Of a stretch of DNA of 64,000 bases, positions 28,101 to 43,100 are shown one piece after another. The stretch lies in assembly GCA_958295645.1 (NCBI GenBank), contig OY282361.1:2136501-2200500 (forward strand), read 5' to 3'. The stretch comes from Longimicrobiales bacterium. Its GTDB lineage: Bacteria > Gemmatimonadota > Gemmatimonadetes > Longimicrobiales > Gaopeijiaceae. The notes under the pieces were generated by a model. The model had not been told where the DNA came from and made no database searches. It saw nothing but the letters and a program-made list of their open reading frames with translations. How positions within the stretch are numbered: position 1 is the stretch's first letter; each line of letters begins with the position of its first letter. The position numbers and the translations under genes are program-made.

Positions 28101-31100
28101 CTGCCGCGTCTCCGTGCCGATCCCGAGCGCCAGCTGCGGCGTGCCGCCCACCGTCACGGGCCGCGTGAACGTCACCGCCACCTCGATGGTCTCGCTCAGC
28201 CCGTACGTGCTGCCGCTCGCCGGGCTGCTCGCTACCGCTGCGCCGCTCACCGCCGCCGCCGTCAACGTCCCGCCCGCCACCTTGTGGCTGGAGCTGTTCT
28301 CGATCGCGTTCGCGCCCAGACCCAGCAACGCGTCCAACGTCCCGCCCGCCACGTCGATCGACCCGCTGTTCAGCCCCAGCGCGTCCGCCGCGATGCTGAG
28401 CCCGTCGTTGTCCGTATCCGCCTGCACCACCGTGTACTCGAAGACCAGCGACGCCGTGCCCGTGCCCGAGGCGTAGGACGCCTGCCGCGTCGCCCCGCCG
28501 ATCCCCAGCGCCAGCTGCGGCGTGCCGCCCACGTCCACAGCCTTGTTGAACGTCACCGTCGCCTCGATCGTCTCGCCCCGCTCGTAGATGTCGCCCACGA
28601 CCGGCGAGTTCAGCGCCACGCCCGTCACGCCCGGCGGCCCCTGGGCGCCGTCCACCCTGTGGTCCCCGTCGTTGGTGATCGCGTTCGTGCCCAGCCCGAG
28701 GCTCGCCGCCGTCGTTCCGTCGCGAGCGTCGTTGATCGACCCGCTGTTCAGCGTCAGCGCGGTCGCCCCGACGCTGATCCCGTCCGTGTCGCCGTCCGCC
28801 GCCTGCACCGCATAACGGAAGACCAGGACCGTCGCCGTGCTCGGGCTCGAGGCGTAGTCCGCTTGGCGCGTCTCCGTGCCGATCCCCAGCGCCAGCTGCG
28901 GCGGGCCCGTCACCGTCACCGGGCGGTTGAACGTCAGCTGCACCTCGATCTGCTCGCCCAGCCCGTACGTGCTGCCGGTCGCCGGGCTACTCGCTACCGC
29001 CGCGCCGCTCACCGCCGCCGCCGTGAACGTCCCGCCCGCCACTTTGTGGCTGGAGCTGTTCTCGATCGCGTTCGCGCCCAGACCCAGCAGCGCGTCCAAC
29101 GCCCCGCCCGCCACGTCGATCGACCCGCTGTTCAGCCCCAGCGCGTCCGCCGCGATGCTGAGTCCGTCGTTGTCCGTGTCCGCCTGCACCACCGTGTACT
29201 CGAAGACCAGCGACGCCGTGCCCGTGCCCGAGGCGTAGGACGCCTGCCGCGTCTGCGCGCCGATCCCCAGCGCCAGCTGCGGCGTGCCGCCCACGTCCAC
29301 CGCCTTGTTGAACGTCACCGTCACCTCGATCGTCTCGCCCCGCTCGTAGATGTCGCCCACGACCGGCGAGTTCAGCGCCACGCCCGTCACCCCCGGCGGC
29401 CCCTGGGCGCCGTCCACCCTGTGGTCCCCGTCGTTGGTGATCGCGTTCGTGCCCAGCCCCAGGCTCGCCGCCGTCGCCGCGTCGCGCGCGTCGTTGATCG
29501 ACCCGCTGTTCAGCGTCAGCGCGGTCGCCGCGACGCTGATCCCGTCCGTGTCGCTGTCGGATGCCTGCACCGTGTACTGGAAGGTCAGGCTCGTCGCCGT
29601 GCTCGAGCCGGAGGCGTAGTCCGCTTGGCGCGTCTCCGAGCCGATCCCCAACACCAGCTGCGGCGGGCCGCTCACCGTCACGGGCCGCGTGAACGTCACC
29701 GCCACCTCGATGGTCTCGCTCAGCCCGTACGTGTTGCCGCTCGCCGGGCTGCTCGCTATCGCCGCGCCGCTTACCGCCGCCGCCGTCAACGTCCCGCCCG
29801 CCACCTTGTGGCTGGAGCTGTTCTCGATAGCGTTCGCGCCCAGACCCAGCAACGCGTCGATCGTCCCGCTCGCCACGTCGATCGACCCGCTGTTCAGCCC
29901 CAGCGCGTCCGCCGCGATGCTGAGCCCGTCGTTGTCCGCGTCGCCCGAGGCGACCGTGTACTCGAAGACCAGCGACGACGTCCCCGTGCCCGAGGCATAG
30001 GACGCCTGCCGCGTCGCCGCGCCGATCCCCAGCGCCAGCTGCGGCGTGCCGCCCACGTCCACCGCCTTGTTGAACGTCACCGTCGCCTCGATCGTCTCGC
30101 CCCGCTCGTAGATGTCGCCCACGACCGGCGAGTTCAGCGCCACGCCCGTCACCCCCGGCGGCCCCTGGGCGCCGTCCACCTTGTGGTCCCCGTCGTCGGT
30201 GATCGCGTTCGTGCCCAGCCCCAGGCTCGCCGCCGTCGTCCCGTCGCGAGCGTCGTTGATCGCGCCGCTGTTCAGCCCTAGCGCGGTCGTTGCGACGCTG
30301 ATCCCGTCCGTGTCGCCGTCCGCCGCCTGGACCGTATAGCGGAAGACCAGGACCGTCGCCGTGCTCGGGCTCGAGGCGTAGATCGCTTGGCGCGTCTCCG
30401 TGCCGATCCCCAGCGCCAGCTGCGGCGGGCCCGTCACCGTCACCGGGCGGTTGAACGTCAGCTGCACCTCGATCTGCTCGCCCAGCCCGTACGTGCTGCC
30501 GCTCGAAGGGCTGCTCGCTACCGCCGCGTCGCTCACCGCCGCCGCCGTGAACGTCCCGCCCGCCACCTTGTGGCTGGAGCTGTTCTCGATCGCGTTCGCG
30601 CCCAGGCCCAGCAGCGCATCGGTGGTCCCGCCCGCCACATCGATCGACCCGCCGTTCAGCGACAGCGCGTTCGCCGCGATGCTGAGTCCGTCGTTGTCCG
30701 CGTCCGCCTGCACTACCGTGTACTCGAAGACCAGCGACGCCGTGCCCGTGCCCGAGGCGTAGGACGCCTGCCGCGTCTGCGCGCCGATCCCCAGCGCCAG
30801 CTGCGGCGTGCCGCCCACGTCCACCGCCTTGTTGAACGTCACCGTCACCTCGATCGTCTCGCCCCGCTCGTAGATGTCGCCCACGACCGGCGAGTTCAGC
30901 GCCACGCCCGTCACCCCCGGCGGCCCCTGGGCGCCGTCCACCTTGTGGTCCCCGTCGTTGGTGATCGCGTTAGTGCCCAGCCCCAGGCTCGCCGCCGTCG
31001 TCCCGTCGCGCGCGTCGTTGATCGACCCGCTGTTCAGCCCCAAAGCGGTCGCCGCGACGCTGATCCCGTCCGTGTCGCCGTCCGCCGCCTGGACCGTATA

Positions 31101-34100
31101 GCGGAAGACCAGGACCGTCGCCGTGCTCGGGCTCGAGGCGTAGATCGCTTGGCGCGTCTCCGAGCCGATCCCCAGCGCCAGCTGCGGCGGGCCCGTCACC
31201 GTCACCGGGCGGTTGAACGTCAGCTGCACCTCGATCTGCTCGCCCAGACCGTACGTGCTGCCGCTCGAAGGACTGCTCGTTACCGCCGCGCCGCTTACCG
31301 CCGCCGCCGTGAACGTCCCGCCCGCCACCTTGTGGCCGGAGCTGTTCTCAATGGCGTTCGCGCCCAGACCCAGCAGCGCATCGGTGGTCCCGCCCGCCAC
31401 ATCAATCCTGCCGCCGTTCAGCTCCAGCGCGTTCGCCGGGATGCTGATCCCGTCGTTGTCCGTGACCCCCTGCACCACCGTGTACTCGAAGACCAGCGAC
31501 TCCGTGCCCGTGCCCGAGGCGTAGGACGCCCGCGGCACCCCCGTCCCGATCGTCAGCCCCAGGCGCGGCGTACCGCCCACGTCCACCGCCTTGTTGAACG
31601 TCACCGTCACCTCGATCGTCTCGCCCCGCTCGAACGTGTCGCCCACGACCGGCGAGTTGAGCGCCACGCCCGTCACCCCCGGCGGCCCCTGGGCGCCGTC
31701 CACCCTGTGATCCCCGTCGTTGGTGATCGCGTGCGTCCCCAGCCCCAGGCTCGCCGCCGTCGTCCCGTCGCGAGCATCGTTGATCGACCCGCTGTTCAGC
31801 CCCAGTGCGGTCGCCGCGACGCTGATCCCGTCGCCGTCGCCGTCCGCCGCCTGCACCGTGTACTGGAACGCCAGCCAACGCGTGCTCGGGCCCGCGTAGT
31901 AGTCCGCTTGGCGCGTCTCCGTGCCGATCCCCAGCGACAGCTGCGGCGTGCCCGTCACCGTCACCGGGCGGTTGACCCTCACCTGCACATCGATCTGCTC
32001 GCCCAGCCCGTACGTGCTGCCGCTCGCCGGAGTGCTCGCTATCACCACGCGCGTCACCACCGGCGCAGTCAACGTCCCGCCCGCCACCTTGTGGCTGGAG
32101 CTGTTCTCGATCGCGTTCGCGCCTAGGCCCAGCAGTGCGTCCAACGTCCCGCCCGCCACGTCGATCGACCCGCTGTTCAGCCCCAGTGCGTCCGCCGCGA
32201 TGCTGAGCCCGTCGTTGTCAGCGTCCGCCTGCACCACCGTGTACTCGAAGACCAGCGACGCCGTGCCCGTCCCCGAGGCGTAGGACGCCTGCCGCGTCGC
32301 CCCGCCGATCCCCAGCGCCAGCTGCGGCGTGCCGCCCACGTCCACAGCCTTGTTGAACGTCACCGTCGCCTCGATCGTCTCGCCCCGCTCGTAGATGCCG
32401 CCCACGACCGGCGAGTTCAGCGTTACGCCCGTCACCCCCGGCGGCCCCTGGGCGCCGTCCACCTTGTGGTCCCCGTCGTTCGTGATCGCGTTCGCGCCCA
32501 ATCCCAGGCTCGCCGCCGTCGCCGCGTCGCGCGCGTCGTTGATCTCGCCGCTGTTCAGCCCCAGCGCACTCGCCCCGACGCTGAGCCCGTCCGTGTCGCT
32601 GTCCGCCGTCTGCACCGTATAACGGAAGACCAGGACCGTCGCCGTGCTCGGGCTCGAGGCGTAGTTCGCTTGGCGAGTCTCCGTGCCGACTCCCAGCGCC
32701 AGCTGCGGCGGGCCCGTCACTGTCACCGGGCGGTTGAACGTCAGCTGCACCTCGATGGTCTCGCTCAGCCCGTACGTGCTGCCGCTCGAAGGAGTGCTCG
32801 CTATCGCCGCTCCGCTCACCGCCGCCGCCGTCAACGTCCCGCCCGCCACCTTGTGGCTGGAGCTGTTCTCGATCGCGTTCGCGCCCAGACCCAGCAGCGC
32901 GTCCAACGCCCCGCCCGCCACGTCGATCGACCCGCTGTTCAGCCCCAGCGCGTCCGCCGCGATGCTGAGCCCGTCGTTGTCCGTATCCGCCTGCACCACC
33001 GTGTAGCGGAACACAAGCGACACCGTGCCCGTGCCCGAGACGTACGACGCCTGCCGCGTCTGCGCGCCGATCCCGAGCGCCAGCTGCGGCGTGCCGCCCA
33101 CGTCCACCGCCTTGTTGAACGTCACCGTCACCTCGATCCGCTCGCCCCGCTCGTAGATGTCGCCCACGACCGGCGAGTTGAGCGCCAGGCCCGTCACCGC
33201 CGGCGGCCCCTGGGCGCCGTCCACCTTGTGATCCCCGTCGTTGGTGATCGCGTTCGTCCCCAGCCCCAGGCTCGCCGCCGTCGTCCCGTCGCGAGCATCG
33301 TTGATCGACCCGCTGTTCAGCCCCAGCGCGGTCGCCGCGACGCTGATCCCGTCCGTGTCGCTGTCCGTCGCCACCACGGCGTACTGGAACGCCAGGACCG
33401 TCGCCGTGCTCGAGCCGGAGGCGTAGCTCGCCTGCCGCGTCTCCGTGCCGATCACCAGCGCCAGCTGCGGCGGGCCCGTCACCGTCACGGGCCGCGTGAA
33501 CGTCACCGCCACCTCGATGGTCTCGCTCAGACCGTAGGTGCTGCCGCTTGCCGGAGTGCTCGCTACCGCTGCGCCGCTCACCGCCGCCGCCGTCAACGTC
33601 CCGCCCGCCACCTTGTGGCTGGAGCTGTTCTCGATCGCGTTCGCGCCCAGACCCAGCAGCGCGTCCAACGCCCCGCCCGCCACGTCGATCGACCCGCTGT
33701 TCAGCCCCAGCGCGTCCGCCGCGATGCTGAGCCCGTCGTTGTCCGCGTCGCCCGAGGCGACCGTGTACCGGAACACAAGCGACGCCGTGCCCGTCCCCGA
33801 GACGTAGGACGCCTGCTGCGTCGCCGCGCCGATCCCCAGCGCCAGCTGCGGCGTGCCGCCCACGTCCACCGCCTTGTTGAACGTCACCGTCGCCTCGATC
33901 GTCTCGCCCCGCTCGTAGATGTCGCCCACGACCGGCGAGTTCAGCGCCACGCCCGTCACGCCCGGCGGCCCCTGGGCGCCGTCCACCTTGTGATCCCCGT
34001 CGTTGGTGATCGCGTTCGTGCCCAGCCCGAGGCTCGCCGCCGTCGTTCCATCGCGAGCGTCGTTGATCGACCCGCTGTTCAGCCCCAAAGCGGTCGCCGC

Positions 34101-37100
34101 GACGCTGATCCCGTCCGTGTCGCCGTCCGCCGCCTGCACCGTATAACGGAAGACCAGGACCGTCGCCGTGCTCGAGCTCGAGGCGTAGTCCGCTTGGCGC
34201 GTTTCCGTGCCGATCCCCAGCGTCAGCTGCGGCGGGCCCGTCACCGTCACCGGGCGGTTGAACGTCAGCTGCACCTCGATCTGCTCGCCCAGACCGTACG
34301 TGCTGCCGGTCGCCGGGCTGCTCGCTACCGCCGCGCCGCTTACCGCCGCCGCCGTCAACGTCCCGCCCGCCACCTTGTGGCTTGAGCTGTTGGCGACCGC
34401 GTTCGCGCCCAGACCCAGCAACGCGTCCAACGTCCCGCCCGCCACGTCGATCGACCCGCTGTTCAGCCCCAGCGCGTCCGCCGCGATGCTGAGCCCGTCG
34501 TTGTCCGTGTCCGCCTGCACCACCGTGTACTGGAACACCAGCGACGCCGTGCCCGTGCCCGAGGCGTAGGACGCCTGCCGCGTCTGCGCGCCGATCCCCA
34601 GCGCCAGCTGCGGCGTGCCGCCCACGTCCACCGCCTTGTTGAACGTCACCGTCACCTCGATCGTCTCGCCCCGCTCGTAGATGTCGCCCACGACCGGCGA
34701 GTTCAGCGCCACGCCCGTCACCCCCGGCGGCCCCTGGGCGCCTTCCACCATGTGGTCCGCGTCGTTGGTGATCGCGTTCGTCCCCAGCCCCAGGCTCGCC
34801 GCCGTCGCCGCGTCCCGCGCGTCGTTGATCGACCCGCTGTTCAGCCCCAGAGCGGTCGCCGCGACGCTGATCCCGTCCGTGTCGCTGTCGGATGCCTGCA
34901 CTGTGTACCGGAAGGTCAGGCTCGTCGCCGTGCTCGAGCCGGAGGCGTAGTCCGCTTGGCGCGTCTCCGAGCCGATCCCCAGCGCCAGCTGCGGCGGGCC
35001 CGTCACCGTCACCGGGCGGTTGAACGTCAGCTGCACCTCGATGGTCTCGCTCAGCCCGTACGTGCTGCCGCTCGCCGGGCTGCTAGATATCGCCGCGCCG
35101 CTTACCGCCGCCGCCGTCAACGTCCCGCCCGCCACCTTGTGGCTGGAGCTGTTCTCGATCGCGTTCGCGCCCAGACCCAGCAGCGCGTCCAACGCCCCGC
35201 CCGCCACGTCGATCGACCCGCTGTTCAGCCCCAGCGCGTCCGCCGCGATGCTGAGCCCGTCGTTGTCCGCGTCGCCCGAGGCGACCGTGTACCGGAACAC
35301 AAGCGACGCCGTGCCCGTCCCCGAGACGTAGGACGCCTGCTGCGTCGCCGCGCCGATCCCCAGCGCCAGCTGCGGCGTGCCGCCCACGTCCACCGCCTTG
35401 TTGAACGTCACCGTCGCCTCGATCGTCTCGCCCCGCTCGTAGATGTCGCCCACGACCGGCGAGTTCAGCGCCACGCCCGTCACGCCCGGCGGCCCCTGGG
35501 CGCCGTCCACCTTGTGGTCCCCGTCGTTGGTGATCGCGTTCGCGCCCAGCCCGAGGCTCGCCGTAGCCGCCGCGTCGCGAGCGTCGTTGATCGCGCCGCT
35601 GTTCAGCGTCAGCGCGGTCGCCGCGACGCTGATCCCGTCCGTGTCGCTGTCGGCCGTCACCACGGCGTAGCGGAACGTCAGGCTGTCCGTACCCGAACCG
35701 GAGGCGTAGGACGCCTGCCGCGTCTCCGAGCCGACCCCCAGCGCCAGCTGCGGCGTGCCGCCCACCGTCACGGGCCGCGTGAACGTCACCGCCACCTCGA
35801 TGGTCTCGCCCAGCCCGTACGTGCTGCCGCTCGAAGGAGTGCTCGCTACCGCCGCGCCGCTCACCGCCGCCGCCGTCAACGTCCCGCCCGCCACCTTGTG
35901 GCTTGAGCTGTTGGCGACCGCGTTCGCGCCCAGACCCAGCAGTGCGTCCAACGCCCCGCCCGCCACGTCGATCGACCCGCTGTTCAGCCCCAGCGCGTCC
36001 GCCGCGATGCTGAGCCCGTCGTTGTCCGTATCAGCCTGCACCACCGTGTACTGGAACACCAGCGACGCCGTGCCCGTGCCCGAGGCGTAGGACGCCTGCC
36101 GCGTCTGCGCGCCGATCCCCAGCGCCAGCTGCGGCGTGCCGCCCACGTCCACCGCCTTGTTGAACGTCACCGTCACCTCGATCCGCTCGCCCCGCTCGTA
36201 GATGTCGCCCACGACCGGCGAGTTCAGCGCCACGCCCGTCACTCCCGGCGGCCCCTGGGCGCCGTCCACCTTGTGGTCCCCGTCGTTGGTGATCGCGTTC
36301 GCGCCCAGCCCGAGGCTCGCCGCCGTCGTTCCGTCGCGAGCGTCGTTGATCGACCCGCTGTTCAGCGTCAGCGCGGTCGCCGCGACGCTGATCCCGTCGT
36401 TGTCGCTGTCCGCCGTCACTACGGTGTAGCGGAACGTCAGGCTGTCCGTCCCCGAACCGGAGGCGTAGGACGCCTGCCGCGTCTCCGAGCCGATCCCCAG
36501 CGCCAGTTGCGGCGGGCCGCTCACCGTCACGGGCCGCGTGAACGTCACCGCCACCTCGATGGTCTCGCTCAACCCGTACGTGCTGCCGGTCGCCGGAGTG
36601 CTCGCTACCGCCGCGCCGCTCACCGCCGCCGCCGTCAACGTCCCGCCCGCCACCTTGTGGCTGGAGCTGTTCTCGACCGCGTTCGCGCCCAGACCCAGCA
36701 ACGCGTCCAACGCCCCGCCCGCCACGTCGATCGACCCGCTGTTCAACCGCAGTGCGCTCGTCCCGATGCTGAGCCCGTCCGTGTCCGCGTCTGCCTGCAC
36801 CACCGTGTACCGGAACACAAGCGACGCCGTGCCCGTGCCGGAGACGTAATCGGCCAGCCGCGTCCGCAGCCCAATCCCCAGCCCCAGCTGCGGCGTGCCG
36901 CTCACGTCCACCGCCTTGTTGAACGTCACCGTCACTTCGATCCGCTCGCCCCGCTCGAACGTGCTGCCCACCGCCGGCGAGCCGATCGCCACGCCCGTCA
37001 CTCCCGGCGGCCCCTGGCTGCCGTCCACCATGTGATCCCCGTCGTCGGTGATCGCGTTCGTCCCCAGCCCCAGGCTCGCCGTCGTCGTCCTGTCGCGCGC

Positions 37101-40100
37101 GTCGTTGATCGACCCGCTGTTCAGCCCCAAAGCCGTCGCCGCGACGCTGAGCCCGTCCATGTCGCTGTCCGCCGCCTGCACCGTGTACCGGAAGACCAGG
37201 ACCGTCGCGGTGCTGGGGCTCGAGGCGTAGGTCGCTTGGCGAGTCGCCGTGCCGATTCCCAGCGCCAGCTGCGGCATCCCGCTCACGGTAACCGGCCGGT
37301 TGAAAGTCAGCTGCACCTCGATCTGCTCGCCCAGCCCGTACGTGCTACCGCTTGCGGGGCTGCTCGTTACCGCCGCGCCGCTCACCGCCGCCGCCGTGAA
37401 CGTCCCGCCCGCCACCTTGTGGCCGGAGCTGTTGTCGATCGCGTTCGCGCCCAGACCCAGCAGCGCGTCGGTCGTCCCGCTCGCCACGTCGATCGACCCG
37501 CTGTTCAGCGACAGCGCGTTCGCCGCGATGCTGAGTCCGTCGTTGTCCGCGTCGCCCGAAGCAACCGTGTACCGGAACACCAGCGACGCCGACCCCGTGC
37601 CCGAAGCGTACTCCGCTTGGCGCGTCGCCGAGCCGACCCCGAGCGCCAGATGCGGCGTGCCGCCCACGTCCACCGCCTTGTTGAACGTCACCGTCACCTC
37701 GATCCGCTCGCCCCGCTCGAACGTGTCGCCCACGACCGGCGAGCCGATCGCCACGCCCGTCACCCCAGGCGGACCCTGGCTGCCGTCCACCTTGTGGTCC
37801 CCGTCGTTGGTAATCGCGTGCGTGCCCAGCGCCAAGTTCGCTGCCAACGTCCCGTCCCGCGCGTCAGTGATCAACCTCATGACCGCATGGGCTCTCTGGA
37901 GCGCATTCGCGGCCACGCTGATCCCATCGTCGTCCATGTCCGATGCCGCCACCGCGTAGCGGAACGTCAGGCTGTCCGGACCCGTGCCCGAGGCGTAGGT
38001 AGCTTGGCGCGTCTCGGCGCCGATTCCCAGCGCCAGCTGCGGCATGCCGCTCACCGTCACGGGCCGCGTGAACATCACCGCCACCTCGATCTGCTCGCCC
38101 AGGACGTAAGTGTTGTCGCTAGCCGCCGGGCTGCTCGTAATCGCCACACCGCGCACTGCCGGCAGCGTGAACGTCCCGCCCGCCACCTTGCGGCTGGAGC
38201 TGTTGTCGATCGCGTTCGCGCCCAGACCCAGCAGCGCGTCGGTCGTCCCCCCCGCCACGTCGATCGTCCCGCTGTTCAGCCCCAGAGCGTTCGCCCCGAT
38301 GCTGAGACCGTCGTTGTCCGCGTCGCCCGAGGCGACCGTGTACCGGAACACCAGCGACGCCGTCCCCGTCCCCGAGGCGTAGGACGCCTGCCGCGTCGCC
38401 GCGCCGATCCCCAGCGCCAGCTGAGGCGTCCCCGTCACGTCCACCGCCTTGTTGAACGTCACCGTCGCCTCGATCGTCTCGCCCAGCTCGTAGGTGTCGC
38501 CCACCACCGGCGAGTTCAGCGCCACGCCCGTCACACCCGGCGGCCCCTGGCTGCCGTCCACCATGTGATTCCCGTCGTCGGTGATCGCGTTCGTCCCCAA
38601 CGCCAGCAGCGCAGCGGTCCCTGCACCGCTCTCGATTGTTCCGCCGTTCAGCCCTAGCGCGCTCCCGCCTATGCTGATGCCGTCCGTGTCCGTGTCGGTC
38701 GGGGCCACCTCGTACTGGAACGTCAAGCTCTTGGTGCCGCTTCCGCTCGTGTAGTCCGCTTGCACGGTCCCGGCGCCCATCCCCAGCGCCAGCTGCGGCG
38801 TCGGCGTGACTGTAACCGGTACCTGGAACGACACCTGCACCGAGATCGTCTCGCCGTTGCCGTAGGTGGCGCCGCTGGCCGGGGTGCTGATGATGGAGAC
38901 CGCGTTCACGGCGGGCACGGTCATGACCCCATTCACCTTGTGGCCGGTCGCCGCCGAGATCGCGTAGGAGCCCAGGCCCAGCGCCGCGTTGGTCATCGCG
39001 CCGCTCCGGATTGCGCCGCCGTTCAATCCCAGCGCGCTCGCGCCGATGCCGATCCCGTCCGCGTCCACGTCTGTCGCGGACACCTCGTACTGGAACGTCA
39101 AGCTCTTGGTGCCGGTTCCGCTCGTGTAGGCCGCTTGCACGGTCCCAGTGCCCATCCCCAACGCCAGCTGCGGCGTCCCCGTGACCGTAACCGCAATGTG
39201 GAAGCCCACCTTCACAGTGATCGTCTCGCCTGCGCCGTAGGTGTCCCCGCTGGCCGGCGAGCTGGTGATCGCCACCGCGTTGACGGCGGGCGCCGTCGCC
39301 GCACCGTTGACCTTGTGCCCGCCGCTGTTGGAAACGGCGTGGCTACCGAGGCCCAGCGCCGCGTTGGTCGTCGACCAGCTCTGGATCGTCCCGCTGTTCA
39401 GTGTCAAGGCGTTCGCGGCGACGCTGATCCCGTCGGTGTCGGTGTCGGTGGCCGCGACGACGTAGCCGAACGTCAACTCGTCGGTCCCGCTGCCGCCCGC
39501 GTAGGTTGCTTGCCGGGTCGAACTGCCGACGGCGAGCGCGAGCCGCGGCGTGCCCGTCACCACCACGGGGATCTGGAAGCCGACTTGAACCGTAATGGTC
39601 TCGCCCGCGCCGTACGTGTCCCCGCTGGCGGGCGACGTGACGATCGACACTGCGTTCACGGCAGGTGCCGTCGCCGGGCCGTCGACCTTGTGGAGCGGCC
39701 CGATTATAGGGTCGAAGCCCAGTGCCGCGTTAGTGCTTCCGGCGCGGATCGTGCCGCTGTTGAGCGACAGCGCACTGACATCGATGCCGTCGGTGTCCCT
39801 GTCGCTGGTACCCACAGTGTAGCTGAACGTCAGGGTGGTGGACCCGCTGCCGCTCGCGTACGCAGCTTGCCGCGTCGCGCTCCCGATCGTCAGCGCCAGC
39901 TGCGGCGTGCCGGTCACGGTCACGGCCGTCCTGAAGACTATCTGCACGGAGATCGTCTCACCCGCGCCGTAGGTCGCGGAGGCGGCCGGCCTGCTGGAGA
40001 AGGCGACCGATCTCACCGAGGGGATCGACGCCCGGTTGTCGGTCTTGCCGTCCACCCTGTGGCTGCCCGCGTCCGGGATCTTGTACACGTTCTCATCCAG

Positions 40101-43100
40101 GACGGCGTCGGAGCCTCCCGCATCGAGGATCTTGTTGATGCCGCCGAGCACCACCGCTTCTTCTCCGACTCCGATCCCGTTGGGGTCCTCGTCGTCGGCC
40201 GTCACCGTGTAGTTGAACGTCAACTGACGCGTGCGGGAGCCGGCATTGTAAAGCGCCGCTCGTCTGTTCGCCCCCACGTCAATCAATAGCTGCGGGGTTC
40301 CGGTCACCGTTACGGGGAGGTTGAAAGTCGCGGTCGCGGTAATCGTCTCGCCCAGCCCGTAGGTGTTTCCCACTCCCGGGACGCTCGTGAAGGCGAGCTC
40401 GACTAACCGAGCGTCGATACTGTTGCCTCCGTTCACCTTGTGGCTCGATGCGGCGGAAATGGCGTGACTGCCCAAGCCCCGTGCCGCGTGGGTTCCTGCC
40501 TCGCTCCGGATCGTCCCGCCGTTCAGCGAGAGGGCGCTCGCCCCGATCTCGATCCCGTCGGTGTCCTCGTCATCCGCCACCACCGTGTAGCGGAAGGTCA
40601 GCGACGCGGTGCCCGTCCCCGAGGCGTACGCTGCCTGCCGAGTCTTGCTTCCGATCGTCAGCGCCAACTGCGGCGTGCCCGTAACCCGCACCGGAATGGT
40701 GAACCGGAGATCAACAGAGATCGTTTCATTCGCGTTGTATGTGCTGGATGCTTGCGGCGAGCTCGTGATCGACACCGCGCTCACCGCAGGCACGGTCGCC
40801 CGCCCGTCCACTTTGTGAGCTGGCGCGTTGGAGATGGCGTGGCTGCCCAAGCCCCGCGCCGCATCGACTCCCGCCGCGCTCTGCAGGGTGCCGCCGGAGA
40901 GCGCCAAGCCGGTCGCCGACACGCTGATCCCGTCGGTGTCGGCGTCCGTCGCCTTGGTCACGTAGGTGAAGACGAGGGATCGAGTACGACTGCCGCTGGA
41001 GTAGAGGGCGGTCGGCGTCTTGGTTCCGATCCCCAGCGCGAGCGTGGGCGTGCCGGTCACCGTCACCGGCAGAGTGAAGTCCACTTGGACGGAGATCGTC
41101 TCGCCCGCGCCGTAGGTGTTCCCGCTTGCGGGCGACGTGACGATCGATACTGCGTTAACGACGGGCGCCGTGGCCGGGCCGTCCACCTTGTGGCTGCTCG
41201 CGTCGGTGATGGTGTGACTGCCCAGCCCCAGCGCGGCGTTCGCCGACGTCGCGGTCTTGATAGTCCCGTTGTTGAGCGACAACGCCGATGAGACAACGCT
41301 GATCCCGTTGTTGTCCTGGTCGGTGGCCGCCACCTCGTAGCTGAACGTCAGCGTGCCGGTTTCGCTCCCGCTGGCGTAAGCGGCCTGCCGCGTCGCGCTC
41401 CCGATGCCCAGCGCCAGCTGCGGCGTGCCCGTCACGGTCACGGAGGCGCTGAATCCAACCTGGACGCTGATCGTTTCGCCCGCCTCGTAGGTGTCGCCGC
41501 TGGCCGGCGCGCTGGAGATGGAGACCGAGTTCACGGTGGCGGTGGCCACGCTGCCGGCCACCCTGTGGTTCGTCGAGTTCGTGATCGCGTTCGTGCTCAG
41601 GCTCGCCGCCACCGTTGCGTCGCGCGCATCGTTGATCGCCCCGCTGTTCAGCGACAGCGCGGTCGCCCCGACGCTGATCCCGTCGCTGTCGCGGTCGGAT
41701 GCCTGCACCGTGTACCGGAAGGTCAGGCTGTCCGTGCCCGTGCCCGAGGCGTAGTCCGCTTGGCGCGTCTCCGAGCCGATTCCAAGCGCCAGCTGCGGCG
41801 TGGGGGTCACGGTCACCGACCGCGTGAACGTCACCGCCACCTCGATCCGCTCGCCCTGCCCGTACGTGTTTCCGCTGCCCGGGGCGCTCGCTATCGCCAC
41901 GCCGCTCGCCGCAGCCCCCGTGAACGTTCCGCCCGCCACCTTGTGGCTGAAGCTGTTGTCGATCGCGTTCGCGCCCAGCCCCAGCAGAGCATCGGTAGTC
42001 GCGCCAGCCGCATCGATCGACCCGCTGTTCAGCGACAGCGCGTTTGCCGCGATGCTGAGCCCGTCGTTGTCCGCGTCCGCCGCCACCACCGTGTAGCGGA
42101 ACACCAGCGACGCCGTCCCCGTGCCCGAGGCGTAGGACGCCTGCCGCGTCGCCGAGCCGATTCCAAGCGCCAGCTGCGGTGTGCCGTCCACGTCCACCGC
42201 CTTGTTGAACGTCACCGTGACCTCGATCCGCTCGCCCCGCTCGAACGTGCTACCTACCTCGGGCAGACCGACGGTCACGCCCGTCACGCCCGGCGGCCCC
42301 AGGCTGCCCTCCACCCTGTGGCTGGAGTTGCTCGAGATCGCGTTCGTACCCAGCGCCAGGCTCGCCGCAACCGCCGCGTCGCGAGCGTCGTTGATCTCCC
42401 CGCTGTTCAGCCCGAGCGCGGTCGCCCCGACGCTGATCCCGTCCGTGTCGCGGTCGGATATCTGCACCGTGTACCGGAAGGTCAGGCTGTCCGTGCCCGT
42501 GCCGGAGGCATAGTCCGCTTGGCGCGTCTCCGAGCCGATTCCAAGCGCCAGCTGCGGCGTGCCGCTCACGGTCACGGGCCGCGTGAACGTCACCGCCACC
42601 TCGATCCGCTCGCCCAGGCCGTACGTGTTGCCGCTCGCCGGGTTGCTCGCTATCTCGGCACCGCTTACCGCCGCCGCCGTGAACGTCCCGCCCGCCACCT
42701 TGTGGCTCTCGCTGTTGTCGATCGCGTTCGCGCCCAGCCCCAGCACCGCGTCGGTCGTCCCGCCAGCCACGTCGATCGACCCGCTGTTCAGCGACAGCGC
42801 GTCCGCCCCGATGCTGAGCCCGTCGTTGTCCGTGTCGCCCGAGGCGACCGTGTACCGGAACACCAGCGACGCCGTGCCCGTGCCCGAGGCGTAGGACGCT
42901 TGGCGGGTCGCCGAGCCGATCCCCAGCGCCAGCTGCGGCGTGCCGCTCACGTCCACCGCCTTGTTGAACGTCACCGTGACCTCGATCCGCTCGCCCCGCT
43001 CGAACGTGTCGCCCACGACCGGCGAGCCGATCGCCACGCCCGTCACCCCCGGCGGCCCTTGGGCGCCGTCCACCATGTGATCCCCGTCGTCGGTGATCGC

